DNA of 13,587 nucleotides. Source: Ignavibacteria bacterium (GTDB taxonomy: Bacteria; Bacteroidota; Ignavibacteria; Tepidaquicellales; OLB5). The notes below the pieces were generated by a model. It saw only the letters and a program-made list of their open reading frames with translations. It did not search any database and had not been told where the DNA came from. The stretch covers positions 1-13,587 of the forward strand of contig JAUQWT010000254.1 of NCBI GenBank assembly GCA_030835005.1, in the 5' to 3' direction. Position 1 is the first letter of the stretch; each line of letters begins with the position of its first letter. Positions 1-7,727 of the stretch are shown in pieces. The translations under genes and the position numbers were made by a program.

Positions 1-232
1 AAAGAAAAGAGAGCTTTATCATTATCAAAATGTAAGGATACATTTGGATACCGTTAAGCAAATGGGAAGATTTCTGGAGTTTGAGATTGTCTGTAGATCC
101 GCAAAAGATGAATTTGAAGCCCCTAAAAAAATGAAATTCCTTATAAAAAAATTCGGAATAGTATCCGGAGATTTGATTGCTGTGTCTTATTCAGATCTTT
201 TTATTATGAACAAAAACCAAACAGAGGATTAG
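1..232 (+). CDS. Class IV adenylate cyclase / CYTH-domain protein, C-terminal part (5' end outside window)
   Basis: The reading frame is open from base 2 at the left edge to a TAG at 230-232, so only the last ~76 residues are visible. They contain NVRIHLDTVKQMGRF followed by FLEFE and, near the end, ISYSDL-like residues (AVSYSDLF). This is the usual C-terminal half of CyaB-like CYTH proteins, where the Arg of RIHLD and the acidic pair after the Gly-Arg-Phe turn line the triphosphate/metal tunnel. Members make cAMP from ATP or hydrolyse inorganic or thiamine triphosphate; the fragment cannot tell these apart. A TTG at 44 could be read as a start, but the homology clearly continues upstream of it, so I treat the gene as cut by the window edge. 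The likely terminator at 311-342 ends its transcript. Confidence 0.8.
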   Translation, partial: KKRELYHYQNVRIHLDTVKQMGRFLEFEIVCRSAKDEFEAPKKMKFLIKKFGIVSGDLIAVSYSDLFIMNKNQTED

Positions 233-310
233 ACCGGATCTGAATCAAATGCAGGCATGAATCATCAGCGTGATTATTTGAAGAGCTTCTTATTGCGTAA
301 AAGTAAAATA

Positions 311-342
311 AAAAAAGGATCTACAATTGTAAACCCTTTTTT
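311..342. terminator. Probable bidirectional intrinsic terminator
   Basis: AAAAAAGG at 311-318 pairs with CCTTTTTT at 335-342. The loop holds a perfect 10-base palindrome, TACAATTGTA (322-331). T-rich sequence follows on the plus strand, and the complement is T-rich on the other side. It lies between two convergent genes (cyclase end, cupin operon end), which fits a terminator serving both. The stem is mostly A:T, so strength is uncertain. Confidence 0.55.
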
Positions 343-406
343 GTTTGTCGTCAAATTTCTTTAACCAGAGGGACTACGTTGATTTGAGTTAAACGCTTTT
401 TTCTGA

Positions 407-772
407 TTATTTCTTATAAGGATGTTCTTTGAGTTCAACAAGCAGGAATTTTGCAGTTTTGTCGCCAACATTTTCTGTTTGATGGCGTCTTTCAGGTGCT
501 CCGTACCCTCCTTCGCCGGCTTTGATGTCTAAAGTTTCAACTTCCCCGTCTTCATAATAAACTTTTATCCTGCAATCTGTAAGTGCGAAAAAGAAATTTG
601 CCGGATGGGTATGGAATTCACTTTTCTTTCCCGGTTCAATTGTTGCTATAGTTCCTCTCAGCAAAGTTGTATCTGCTATTATGATGTTCATTTCCGGATT
701 TACCTTTGCCCAGTCTTGTGCATACAGGCAGCCGGAGATCAAAATAAATACTGAAGCAAACAATGTTTTCAT
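407..772 (-). CDS. Exported cupin-fold protein
   Basis: 121-residue protein of unknown substrate. Residues 1-19 form a Sec signal peptide (MKTLFASVFILISG then CLYAQ). ISGC at 12-15 also resembles a lipobox, so it could be a lipoprotein; cleavage near YA-Q is the alternative. The rest is one cupin barrel: FHTHP (His54, His56) is the first metal-binding motif and RRHQTEN (His97) the second. The usual Glu after HxH is replaced by aromatic residues. ATG at 772 is chosen because an AAAGGAG ribosome binding site lies just upstream; a TTG at 790 would put that site inside the gene. It is the last gene of the four-gene minus-strand operon, 44 bases after its neighbour. The substrate and any enzyme activity are not evident. 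Confidence 0.8.
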   Translation of the reverse strand: MKTLFASVFILISGCLYAQDWAKVNPEMNIIIADTTLLRGTIATIEPGKKSEFHTHPANFFFALTDCRIKVYYEDGEVETLDIKAGEGGYGAPERRHQTENVGDKTAKFLLVELKEHPYKK

Positions 773-816
773 TGAAATTTCTCCTTTCAAAAAATTGATT
801 TGTTTTTAGTGTTTAT

Positions 817-1116
817 TTAGCTTACGATATTAAGGATCTCCCTGCTTGCTGAATCTACTAGCGGGATGAATTTCTGGTACCATTTCTGAAATTCAGCAGA
901 TCCTGAACCTTCTTTCATTGATGTTTCCCAGGCAGCAAGGCTATCCCAATCACGCTCAAGAACCAGAGTGTATGATTGTGAAGTTACCAGGTCTGTCAAT
1001 GCTCTTCCCTTTTTAAATCCGTATTTTTTTCCCAGTTCATCAATTTCGCTGAGCATAGCAATCGCATCTTTTGCTTTTCCGAATTTGAGGTGAAAAATAT
1101 CCCTTACAAGTATCAC
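817..1116 (-). CDS. Small dimeric alpha/beta-barrel (NIPSNAP/ABM-like) protein
   Basis: 99 residues with the pattern of a ferredoxin-like dimeric alpha/beta barrel. A first strand (ILVRDIFHLKFGK) is followed by a helix (AKDAIAMLSEIDELGKKYG), a central strand with SQSYTLVLERDWDSL, and a C-terminal helix containing the FQKWYQKFIPLVDSA motif. Proteins of this shape include NIPSNAP and antibiotic-biosynthesis-monooxygenase-like families, many without a known reaction. I see no catalytic residues that decide a function. The start is GTG at 1116, supported by AAGGAG seven bases upstream. It lies 23 bases after the DUF1059 gene and upstream of the exported cupin, so it is almost surely co-transcribed with both. 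Confidence 0.7.
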   Translation of the reverse strand: MILVRDIFHLKFGKAKDAIAMLSEIDELGKKYGFKKGRALTDLVTSQSYTLVLERDWDSLAAWETSMKEGSGSAEFQKWYQKFIPLVDSASREILNIVS

Positions 1117-1139
1117 GATTTAACTCCTTTCATTTTGAT

Positions 1140-1343
1140 TTATCTGATTCTTTTCTTTTGACTGTTTTCTTCTTTTATCATATTCTTTATTTGCTTTCTA
1201 AGCTCAGCGGTATCTTTGTGGCCATGATCTTCAATTGCATGTCTTATTGCGATATTAATTACTTCCTTTGTGGTCCCTGAGATCATTAATGTACAGCCGG
1301 TCTCATCGGGGAAGTCTCTGCAGTCTATTATTTTTCTGTTCAT
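1140..1343 (-). CDS. DUF1059 small protein
   Basis: 67 residues. The N-terminus (MNRKIIDCRDFPDETGC) and the later EVINIAIRHAIEDHGH and TAELRKQIKNMIKEE segments match the DUF1059 pattern: a CRD motif, a second Cys, a helix ending in His-Gly-His or His-Gly-Met, then a charged C-terminal helix. The family has no established function; members are soluble, single-domain and often near stress or redox genes. No strong ribosome binding site precedes the ATG at 1343, and the gene is 45 bases after the cupin gene, so translation may depend on the upstream gene. The tail is strongly basic (KKRIR). Confidence 0.75.
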   Translation of the reverse strand: MNRKIIDCRDFPDETGCTLMISGTTKEVINIAIRHAIEDHGHKDTAELRKQIKNMIKEENSQKKRIR

Positions 1344-1388
1344 GCTAAAAGATTATGCTTTACGAACCAGGTCCTTTGTTAAGCAATT

Positions 1389-1745
1389 TTATTTTTTTCC
1401 GTAAGTTACTCCGCCTGTAAAATCAATTCCGATACATGGTTCATTTCCGATGATCCATGCGTCATGGCCCGGCGGGATAACGCCTGCATCTCCGGGACCC
1501 AATTCCATTTCAGTCCCGTCGTCCATCTTCACACCCATTCTTCCGGAAACAATATACATAACATGGTTAACCTGGCAGCTTGGAGTCCCAACAGCAGGTT
1601 TTACACATTCAGACCATCTCCAGCCGGGCTCAAATGTGCCCCGCATTATTGTGTGCTCTCCAACTTTGACTACTTCACCTCTGGTTTTCGGAAGAGTACG
1701 AACCTCGTCCGGATTATTCATATTTTTGAATTGTGGTTTTGCCAT
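1389..1745 (-). CDS. Cytoplasmic cupin-domain protein
   Basis: 118 residues, no signal peptide, one cupin barrel. Visible elements are the GWRWSECVKPAVG segment (about 41-53), the first conserved motif with NHVMYIVSGRMGV (His61), the turn DDGTEMELGPGDAGVIPPGH (75-94) and the closing strand CIGIDFTGG. Only two candidate metal-binding His residues (61, 94) are obvious, so a catalytic metal site is uncertain; a small-molecule-binding role is also possible. The ATG at 1745 is preceded by AAAAGGAG at good spacing. It is the first gene of the four-gene operon and lies directly behind the consensus promoter at 1789-1820. It shares the cupin fold with the last operon gene, but that one is exported. 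Confidence 0.8.
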   Translation of the reverse strand: MAKPQFKNMNNPDEVRTLPKTRGEVVKVGEHTIMRGTFEPGWRWSECVKPAVGTPSCQVNHVMYIVSGRMGVKMDDGTEMELGPGDAGVIPPGHDAWIIGNEPCIGIDFTGGVTYGKK

Positions 1746-1788
1746 GATCTTCTCCTTTTGATTTGATATGATTTTGAATGATTGTCTG

Positions 1789-1820
1789 CAAATATATATG
1801 TCATGTTTTTTGCTGACAAA
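1789..1820 (-). promoter_or_regulatory. Bacteroidota-type promoter for the cupin operon
   Basis: On the minus strand, TTTG (1820-1817), a 20-base spacer and TATATTTG (1796-1789) give an exact match to the Bacteroidota primary sigma consensus (TTTG, 19-21 bases, TAnnTTTG). Transcription would start near 1782, leaving a leader of roughly 37 bases that contains the ribosome binding site of the first cupin gene. Confidence 0.75.
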
Positions 1821-1883
1821 GAATATTTTCGATAAATGTAATACTTTATCCCGGTTACTGGTTCAGCCGGGTTTGCATATTTC

Positions 1884-1913
1884 TTGGAAAAACTTGATAT
1901 TTCATTAATTTTA
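1884..1913 (+). promoter_or_regulatory. Possible promoter for the gene at 1951
   Basis: TTG at 1884-1886, a 19-base spacer and TAATTTTA at 1906-1913 match the TTG/TAnnTTTG consensus with one mismatch. Transcription would begin near 1920, about 30 bases before the ATG at 1951, which favours that ATG over the TTG at 1921. A short GC inverted repeat (CCCGG 1850-1854, CCGGG 1867-1871) lies between this site and the divergent operon promoter; its role is unclear. Confidence 0.4.
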
Positions 1914-1950
1914 GTCTTTTTTGGACATAAAAATTGTTATAACTTTTCTT

Positions 1951-3405
1951 ATGTTGAAAAGCAGGTTTAATGACATATTAAAGACATTTACAAAGCAGGA
2001 GATAAAGGAATTCTATGATTTTGTCCGCTCTCCTGCACACAATTCCAATAAGAATGTTATCAAGCTCTATGAATCAATCCGAAAGCATGCCCCTCATTTT
2101 GATTCAAACTTGCTTGGTAAAGATAAGCTCTTTGTGAAATTATATCCGGGTAAAGCTTATAATGATACCGTGATGAGGATCCTGCTCTCAGACCTGATAA
2201 GACTTGGAGAAGAGTTTCTTATTTTCAAAAGATCTAAAAGGGATTCTTTTGGCGATGAATTGACTCTACTTGAAGAGTTAAGAGATAGGGGCTTAGATAG
2301 TCTTTACAGAACTAACTACAAAAACACACTTGCAAAAGTGCAGAAGATGGAAGATAGCAGATCAAAATATTTCTGTCTTTTTGAGCTTGAGATAGTCAAC
2401 GTTGAATATCATGTGAGGAGATATAAACAGGAACAAATTGGCGCAAATGTTCTTGAGAGAGTTGAAAATCTGATATATTTCATGTTAGTGGAAATTGTGA
2501 GGAATGTACACGACCTGATAATCAACGAAAAAACTTATAATACCAAGTATGAATTCAATATTGCATTTGAATTCCTTGATAGATTCAACTTTCCCGGATT
2601 GCTGCTCTTGCTAAAACAGCACAGACCTCAGCATTATTCAATTATAAATATTTATTACAATCTTTTGATGGCTCTAAAGCATGAAGAAAACGAATCTTAT
2701 TACGATATTCTTAGGGATTCAGTATTGGAAAATTTTAAACATTTAAGCGACAACGAAAAACACAGTTTGTTTCAATACCTAGAAAGCTGTTGTCTAAACC
2801 GAATGAAATATGATATCAATAAGTACAGAATTGAGTTATTCACGCTTAATAATCTATTGCTTGAACATAATATCTATTCATATGGCACAGATGTAATGAC
2901 AGCACAAAGATTTAAGAATATATTTATCGCTGCTGTAAATTTGAATAAGATCTCCTGGGCCGAAACATTTAAAGAGAAATATCTTGAAAAAGTGCAGCCC
3001 GAATTCAGGGAAAGCATGAAATTTTTTACTGGATCTGTATTGGCTTTTTTGGATAAGAACTATTCCAAAGCCCTTCAGGAAATAAACAAAGTCAAGAACG
3101 ATCACTTTATATTGAAACTGGATATCAAAAGCTGGACGCTTAAGATATTCTATGAATTGAAATATTTTGAACAGGCACTTTCACTCATAGACACTTACAG
3201 GCATTTTATTACAAGGAATCCATCAATATCAGGGCATTTCAATGAAAGGCATATGAATTTCATACGAAGTACATCTGATTTGATAAAATATATGCTGAAT
3301 CCCCGCATTCAGTTTCTGAATAGCGTTGAGGCTGAGATCTCAAAAACCGGAAATATTTTGCACAAGGATTGGCTCCTCGAAAAGGTCAAAGAGCATAAAA
3401 CATAG
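1951..3405 (+). CDS. Large helical protein of unknown function
   Basis: 484 residues from the ATG at 1951; a TTG at 1921 would add ten residues (MDIKIVITFL) but would overlap the likely transcription start. No signal peptide or membrane segment is visible. The protein is almost entirely predicted helix, rich in Leu, Lys, Glu and Tyr. It starts with LKSRFNDILKTFTKQEIKEF and carries LFVKLYPGKAYNDTVMRIL at about 61-79. That last segment resembles the start of a family of uncharacterised Bacteroidota proteins that I recognise only by pattern. Helical pairs such as FTGSVLAFLDKNYSKALQEI look like degenerate TPR repeats, so a scaffold role is possible, but I cannot assign a function. It is divergent from the cupin operon and stands alone. 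Confidence 0.75.
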   Translation: MLKSRFNDILKTFTKQEIKEFYDFVRSPAHNSNKNVIKLYESIRKHAPHFDSNLLGKDKLFVKLYPGKAYNDTVMRILLSDLIRLGEEFLIFKRSKRDSFGDELTLLEELRDRGLDSLYRTNYKNTLAKVQKMEDSRSKYFCLFELEIVNVEYHVRRYKQEQIGANVLERVENLIYFMLVEIVRNVHDLIINEKTYNTKYEFNIAFEFLDRFNFPGLLLLLKQHRPQHYSIINIYYNLLMALKHEENESYYDILRDSVLENFKHLSDNEKHSLFQYLESCCLNRMKYDINKYRIELFTLNNLLLEHNIYSYGTDVMTAQRFKNIFIAAVNLNKISWAETFKEKYLEKVQPEFRESMKFFTGSVLAFLDKNYSKALQEINKVKNDHFILKLDIKSWTLKIFYELKYFEQALSLIDTYRHFITRNPSISGHFNERHMNFIRSTSDLIKYMLNPRIQFLNSVEAEISKTGNILHKDWLLEKVKEHKT

Positions 3406-3439
3406 GGTTTCAAACCGAAAACAGGATAGCTTATTCTTT

Positions 3440-3465
3440 CTTATTTGTAACCCTTATTTGTAACC
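3440..3465 (+). repeat. Perfect 13-base tandem duplication
   Basis: CTTATTTGTAACC occurs twice with no gap (3440-3452 and 3453-3465), in the gap between the helical protein and the orphan T9SS tail. Thirteen is not a multiple of three, so such a duplication would break any reading frame that once crossed it. The second unit carries the last in-frame stop upstream of the orphan tail at its boundary (TAA 3448-3450). Confidence 0.8.
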
Positions 3466-3495
3466 GAGCCTGCAATTTTTCTTTATATTTTTCTG

Positions 3496-3675
3496 GTCAG
3501 GCTTGAAGTTTATGATATTAACGGAAAAGTTCTGGAGATACTTAGAGAAGGCAGGGTCTCGCCGGGCAAATACAGGTATGTATGGAATGCAGGGGATCTT
3601 TCAAGCGGAGTCTATTTCTACAGGCTTACAGCTGGTAAAAATACTGAAAGCAGAAAAATGATTTTGATCAAATAA
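3496..3675 (+). pseudogene. Orphan T9SS type A sorting domain (5'-truncated gene remnant)
   Basis: Reading from 3496 gives VRLEVYDINGKVLEIL, then SPGKYRYVWNAGDLSSGVYF and YRLTAGKN ending in RKMILIK and TAA (3673-3675). This is the C-terminal T9SS sorting domain: a strand with D.NG, the PGxYxxxWNA turn, SSGVYFYRL and a basic-hydrophobic end. It aligns along its whole length with the tails of the proteins at 8675-10618 and 11867-13114. The YQNYPNPFNP half of the domain and any cargo are missing. The frame is open back only to 3451, and no proper start or ribosome binding site exists. I read it as the surviving end of a deleted secreted-protein gene. It ends seven bases before the convergent cupin gene. 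Confidence 0.8.
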
Positions 3676-3681
3676 TGGTCA

Positions 3682-4041
3682 TCAGTATTCACGATTAACT
3701 AGATCAGCAGTAAATGCAGGTATGCAAATTGATATGTACTCAACAGGTTCAGTAAACGGGTTGGAGTAACGCACCCTGGTACCCTTAACTACGAGAATTG
3801 ATTCATTCTTGCCGAGAGTTATTACTTCACCCTCAATTTCAAATTGCTTCTGTCCATTGATTATGTAAGTGATCTCGTCAAACTCGGGGGTCTGGTACGG
3901 TTCGTTCCACCCGGGCGGTGCAACCATATGTGCAATGCTGTAATTACCGGAATCAATACTTTGTCTGCCAAAGAACTCTTCGATTAACTTGCCGTCATTT
4001 ACCGGAACAACAAATGGTTCTCTTTGGATTTTGTAGGCCAT
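3682..4041 (-). CDS. Cupin-domain protein coupled to a histidine kinase gene
   Basis: 119 residues, no signal peptide. The cupin barrel is clear: APPGWNEPYQTPEFDEITY leading to INGQKQFEIEGE (strands and turn, about 41-71), LGKNESILVVKGTRVRYSNP (second motif) and a C-terminal EYISICIPAFTADLVNRE typical of one group of small bacterial cupins. The canonical metal-binding His residues of motif 1 are mostly replaced by Trp, Glu and Gln, so ligand binding is more likely than a classical metal enzyme. The frame is open further upstream (to 4119), but that overlaps the kinase; ATG at 4041 is chosen because it lies four bases after the kinase stop (TGA 4048-4046), a layout typical of translational coupling. 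This suggests that it works with the kinases. Confidence 0.8.
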   Translation of the reverse strand: MAYKIQREPFVVPVNDGKLIEEFFGRQSIDSGNYSIAHMVAPPGWNEPYQTPEFDEITYIINGQKQFEIEGEVITLGKNESILVVKGTRVRYSNPFTEPVEYISICIPAFTADLVNREY

Positions 4042-4045
4042 AACT

Positions 4046-5824
4046 TCAGTTTGTATTGTTGAATTGAATTGTAAATTTAGCGCCATTGCCTTCTTCGCTT
4101 TCAAGCAAAACTTCAGCATTAATGAAATCGCATAGTTTTTTCACAATAGATAGTCCAAGCCCGGTAGAGTGTTCATTTGCTGTGGGTTGCGCGCTAAGCT
4201 TGGCAAAATTTGAAAAAACTTTTTTCATGTCCCCTTTGGTGAATCCCGGCCCTTCATCTTCAACAACAATTGCAGGGTATCCGTTTTTCTCAGTAATTTT
4301 CACATATATATTTTTATCAGCAGGGGAGAATTTAATGGCATTTGATACCAGGTTTTCCACAATCTGATATAGAATAGAGTAATCAGTTTCGATCTTACTG
4401 CCGTTCAGCTGATTTTCGAAGATTATTCTAAGTCCTTTCTTTTCAGCCATATGTTTCATGCTGCCGGTTAATTTAAGGCACAATTCTTCAGGAAGGAATA
4501 CTGTGTTTTGTACTTTTATATTTCTTTCTTCAATAGCTTTATAATCCAAAAGCCGGTTTATGAGATTGTGCATTCTGTCCGTCTGAATTGAGATGTTCTC
4601 AGTAAGTTCTTTTTTCGAAATAGCATCAAAGCTGTCATTATTCAGCAATCTCAGCGATGAATAAATATTCTGAAGCGGATTTTTGAGATCGTGCATAACA
4701 ACTGCCATGAAGTCATTCTTCTCCTGATGCAGTGTTTCAAGGCTGGAATTCAATTCATTAACTTCATCCAGAATTGTCCTGAGCCTGAGGCTGTTTTCTT
4801 TCTCGGTAATTATTTCCTTCTTGATCCTTTCGGTTTCATACTCAATATCAATTTGATTGATCTTTAGATTAGATTCCTTTTCAAGATGAAGAACATGCAG
4901 TTCATAAAGTTTCTTATACAACTCATTGCTTTTAACCGTTTCGCCCAATCTGTCATACGCATCAATAATTTTTTTGCAGACTGTAAAGTATATCAGTTTT
5001 TCCCCGGCCTTCTCAAGAAGGGTAATTCCTTTTTCATAATTCTCAATTGCAGCTTTAAACCTGTTTTTTGAAAACATTACATCACCAAGGAGTCTGTAAC
5101 CAAGGGCTTCATATTCAAAGTAGTTGAAATCTCTGCTTATTTCTATTTGTTTTTTTGCAAGTTGTACGGCACCTTCAAGATCATTGCGTTTGAATTTGAT
5201 GATTGATAAAAAATGCAGAGCATTTGCCTCAGCGAAATTATTCTTATTCAGCTGAATGGAATAATTAAGATACTTCTCGGCTTTCTCATACTCTTTTAAC
5301 TGGTAATAACATGCGCCCACTGACATGATCGAATACTGCTTCATGAATTCATCATCAAGCCTCTCGGCAATGCTAAGTGATCTTAATGTATATTCAAGAG
5401 CTTTTGCCGGAAGTTTAAGTCTGTTGTATAACGATCCAAAACTGCCATAAACCATGTGAAGATTCTGAAAATGTTCAGTCTCAATGCTCTGTTCTTCAGA
5501 TTTGTAGAGATACTTCAGTGCATCCCGGTAATTATAAGTCCTTAAATAATTCGTTGCTAAACCCCTGTAAATCTCAGCTTTCAGCTTTGGACTGCCCGCT
5601 GCGTAAGGTGTATTCAATGATTCGTTGAAATATCTGAGTGAACACGGATAGTTAGCCATATTCAGACATGCAATAGCCATATTGAAAAGACTATCAGCTT
5701 TGTTCTTCTCGTTGTTTTGCTCTAGAGACAGCTTGTACGAATCCTCAAAGATCTTTAATGCATTTGAAGGTTCAGTCTGGCGGAGCTTTATGCCTTTTTC
5801 TATAAGAGAGTCGATATTCTGCAT
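4046..5824 (-). CDS. Soluble TPR-histidine kinase
   Basis: 592 residues, no signal peptide or membrane segment. Residues ~5-310 are about seven TPR-type helical repeats (for example YRDALKYLYKSEEQS, LKEYEKAEKYLNYSIQLN, KNRFKAAIENYEKGI). A coiled coil spans ~315-370. The HisKA dimerisation domain has the H-box MHDLKNPLQNI with phospho-acceptor His378. The ATPase domain has the N-box NLVSNAIKFSP (491-501), G1 VEDEGPGF (521-528), F-box and G2 STGLGLSI (553-560). All motifs look intact, so it should autophosphorylate. The input is presumably a protein or cytoplasmic signal sensed by the TPRs. No response regulator is visible in the window. It lies 91 bases downstream of a paralogue and just upstream of a cupin gene. 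No clear ribosome binding site precedes the ATG. Confidence 0.9.
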   Translation of the reverse strand: MQNIDSLIEKGIKLRQTEPSNALKIFEDSYKLSLEQNNEKNKADSLFNMAIACLNMANYPCSLRYFNESLNTPYAAGSPKLKAEIYRGLATNYLRTYNYRDALKYLYKSEEQSIETEHFQNLHMVYGSFGSLYNRLKLPAKALEYTLRSLSIAERLDDEFMKQYSIMSVGACYYQLKEYEKAEKYLNYSIQLNKNNFAEANALHFLSIIKFKRNDLEGAVQLAKKQIEISRDFNYFEYEALGYRLLGDVMFSKNRFKAAIENYEKGITLLEKAGEKLIYFTVCKKIIDAYDRLGETVKSNELYKKLYELHVLHLEKESNLKINQIDIEYETERIKKEIITEKENSLRLRTILDEVNELNSSLETLHQEKNDFMAVVMHDLKNPLQNIYSSLRLLNNDSFDAISKKELTENISIQTDRMHNLINRLLDYKAIEERNIKVQNTVFLPEELCLKLTGSMKHMAEKKGLRIIFENQLNGSKIETDYSILYQIVENLVSNAIKFSPADKNIYVKITEKNGYPAIVVEDEGPGFTKGDMKKVFSNFAKLSAQPTANEHSTGLGLSIVKKLCDFINAEVLLESEEGNGAKFTIQFNNTN

Positions 5825-5915
5825 ACTGTTCTTTGATTTATTTACTCCAATTCGAATATTGGTTTAATAATCAACAATATCCATGCTGGAAACACGTTAT
5901 ATAAGAAATTGAGAT

Positions 5916-7727
5916 TTATGCTGAAATATTAATAGATATGGTGAATTTTGCCCCAAGTCCGGGAGTACTTTCAAGCCTTATATCTGCTTCTATCATTTCA
6001 CATAGTTTCTTCACTATAGATAGCCCAAGGCCGGTAGAATGTTCGCCACCTGTCGGTTTAGCACTCAAGCGAGCGAATTTGCTAAACATCTTTCCTTTAT
6101 CATCATCACTAAAACCAGGGCCTGAATCTTTGATCTCAAACTTTATTCTGCCGTTTTCTTTCCTTGTAGAAAACAAGATATCATCTCCGCTCTTAGAGAA
6201 TTTAATAGCGTTTGAAAGCAGGTTCGCCAGGATCTCATAAAGGACATCTTTATCAGTATGAAGTGACTGCGGCTCTTTTATATTATCAAAAACAAGATTA
6301 ATCCCTTTTTTATCAGCGGCTTCCCTGAAGCTGTCTTCCAATTCACCATTTAAAGTATTTATGTCAAAAATTGTCCTTTTGATCTTAAGTTCTCCCTGTT
6401 CAATCGCATTATGATCCAGCAGCTTCTTTATCAGGTTGAACATTCTATCGGTCTGGCTGATGATATTGGATGTAAATTCATTTAATTCCGTTTCCGTAAG
6501 GTCTTTGCTTCTTTTTATCACTCTTGCAGTAGAAAGAATATTCTGAAGCGGGTTCTTCAAATCATGCACCGCTATAGCCATGAGTTCATTTTTTTCATCA
6601 TTAAGTTCTTTAAGATTCACATTAAGCTTCTTCACATCTTCCAGCGCTCTGGCCAGTTCTACATTTTTTAGCTTCTGGATCTCAGCTTCTTTTTGCACCT
6701 GCTCAATTTCAAGCTGTGTCGAGATGTTTTTTGCTTTAAGATCAGATTCTTCTTTTAAGTATTCAAGTTCTTTATTATAAGCCTGCTTCAAATGAACAAG
6801 AGCCTCTTCAGCATTATTCATTTTTTCGTATGCTTCGGAAAGCGTCTTGTGAAGCTCATATACAGATTTTTTCATCCTTAACTCAGTTGCAATATCAAGC
6901 GCCTTTTGCAGATTTGACCTGGCTTCTTCGATTCTGTCTTCAAGAAGCTTCATTTGGCCAATTGTCCCGTATATTTTAACAAGGCCCTTTTTGTCATCCA
7001 GCTCCAGTTTTATTGCTTTACTCTGTTCAAAAAGCCTGTAAGCTTCCTGTGTATTTTGTATCTGTATCTGAGTTTCCGCGATGTGGTCAAGGGCTATGGA
7101 AGTTCTTCTCCTGTCATTTCGTTTTTCAGCAAGCTCAAGAGCATCATTCAGAAATTTCAATGATTCTTCGAAATTACCGAGCAAATTATGTGTCAACCCT
7201 ATGTTTATATTTGTAACAAGCAACGATTCTTCATCATTTTCTTCTTCGGCAATATCCAGTGCCTGAGAGTAGAATTTCAGTGCATTCCTGTAATCTTTTA
7301 TGTTTGTGTAAATGAGCCCAATATTCGAAAGAACTATTGCGATCTTCTTGTTCTCATGTAATTCTTCGTAGATCTTCAGAGATTTGAAATATGACTTCAG
7401 GGCATTTGAATAATTGCTCAGATTATCATTGATAATGCCTACACAATTTAGTGCGTCACCCATGATTCTCTGCTCACCAAGAGACTGTGATAATTTGATG
7501 GCTTCTGAAAGGAATTTCATTGCTTTCGGGTAATCCGCCAAAAGTTCATGGCAAACCCCGATCAAGTAAAGGCTAGATGCTTCAAGTTTTTCGTCGGTAG
7601 ATTTGATCGCAGAGAGATAAACGAAGTTTGCCTGTTCTAGCGCTTTTTGGGGTTCATTGTACTTTAAGCTATCTGCTTCCTCAAGCATTTTGCGAAGCTT
7701 TCCGTTATATCCTTCAGGAAGATTCAT
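5916..7727 (-). CDS. Soluble TPR-histidine kinase, paralogue of the downstream kinase
   Basis: 603 residues from ATG 7727; a GTG at 7736 would add three residues, and neither has a strong ribosome binding site. Residues ~10-320 are six to eight well-formed TPR repeats (ADYPKAMKFLSEAIKLSQSL, LSNYSNALKSYFKSLKIYEE, IKDYRNALKFYSQALDIAEE). A charged coiled coil (~320-380) leads to the H-box VHDLKNPLQNI with His388. The ATPase domain has N-box NLLSNAIKFS (502-511), G1 IKDSGPGF (532-539) and G2 STGLGLSI (564-571). No transmembrane segment is present, so it senses a cytoplasmic signal or partner. It shares HDLKNPLQNI and the GLGLSIVKKLC block with the next gene, so the two arose by tandem duplication. 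It is the first gene of the kinase-kinase-cupin cluster. Confidence 0.9.
   Translation of the reverse strand: MNLPEGYNGKLRKMLEEADSLKYNEPQKALEQANFVYLSAIKSTDEKLEASSLYLIGVCHELLADYPKAMKFLSEAIKLSQSLGEQRIMGDALNCVGIINDNLSNYSNALKSYFKSLKIYEELHENKKIAIVLSNIGLIYTNIKDYRNALKFYSQALDIAEEENDEESLLVTNINIGLTHNLLGNFEESLKFLNDALELAEKRNDRRRTSIALDHIAETQIQIQNTQEAYRLFEQSKAIKLELDDKKGLVKIYGTIGQMKLLEDRIEEARSNLQKALDIATELRMKKSVYELHKTLSEAYEKMNNAEEALVHLKQAYNKELEYLKEESDLKAKNISTQLEIEQVQKEAEIQKLKNVELARALEDVKKLNVNLKELNDEKNELMAIAVHDLKNPLQNILSTARVIKRSKDLTETELNEFTSNIISQTDRMFNLIKKLLDHNAIEQGELKIKRTIFDINTLNGELEDSFREAADKKGINLVFDNIKEPQSLHTDKDVLYEILANLLSNAIKFSKSGDDILFSTRKENGRIKFEIKDSGPGFSDDDKGKMFSKFARLSAKPTGGEHSTGLGLSIVKKLCEMIEADIRLESTPGLGAKFTISINISA

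Noticed and set aside
773..790. Six-residue upstream extension of the exported cupin (TTG start)
   Set aside because: The AAAGGAG ribosome binding site lies inside it, and the signal peptide starts at the ATG at 772.
1450..1766. Two plus-strand frames of about 100 codons
   Set aside because: They are antisense to the well-supported cupin gene at 1389-1745 and have no recognisable protein pattern.
4042..4119. Upstream extension of the cupin at 3682 into the kinase gene
   Set aside because: It would overlap the kinase C-terminus by over 70 bases, and the added residues do not look like cupin sequence. The ATG at 4041 just after the kinase stop is the natural start.
4086..4367. Plus-strand frame opposite the kinase ATPase domain (a similar one lies at 5938-6240)
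   Set aside because: Both are antisense reflections of the conserved kinase motifs, and their similarity to each other only mirrors the kinase paralogy.
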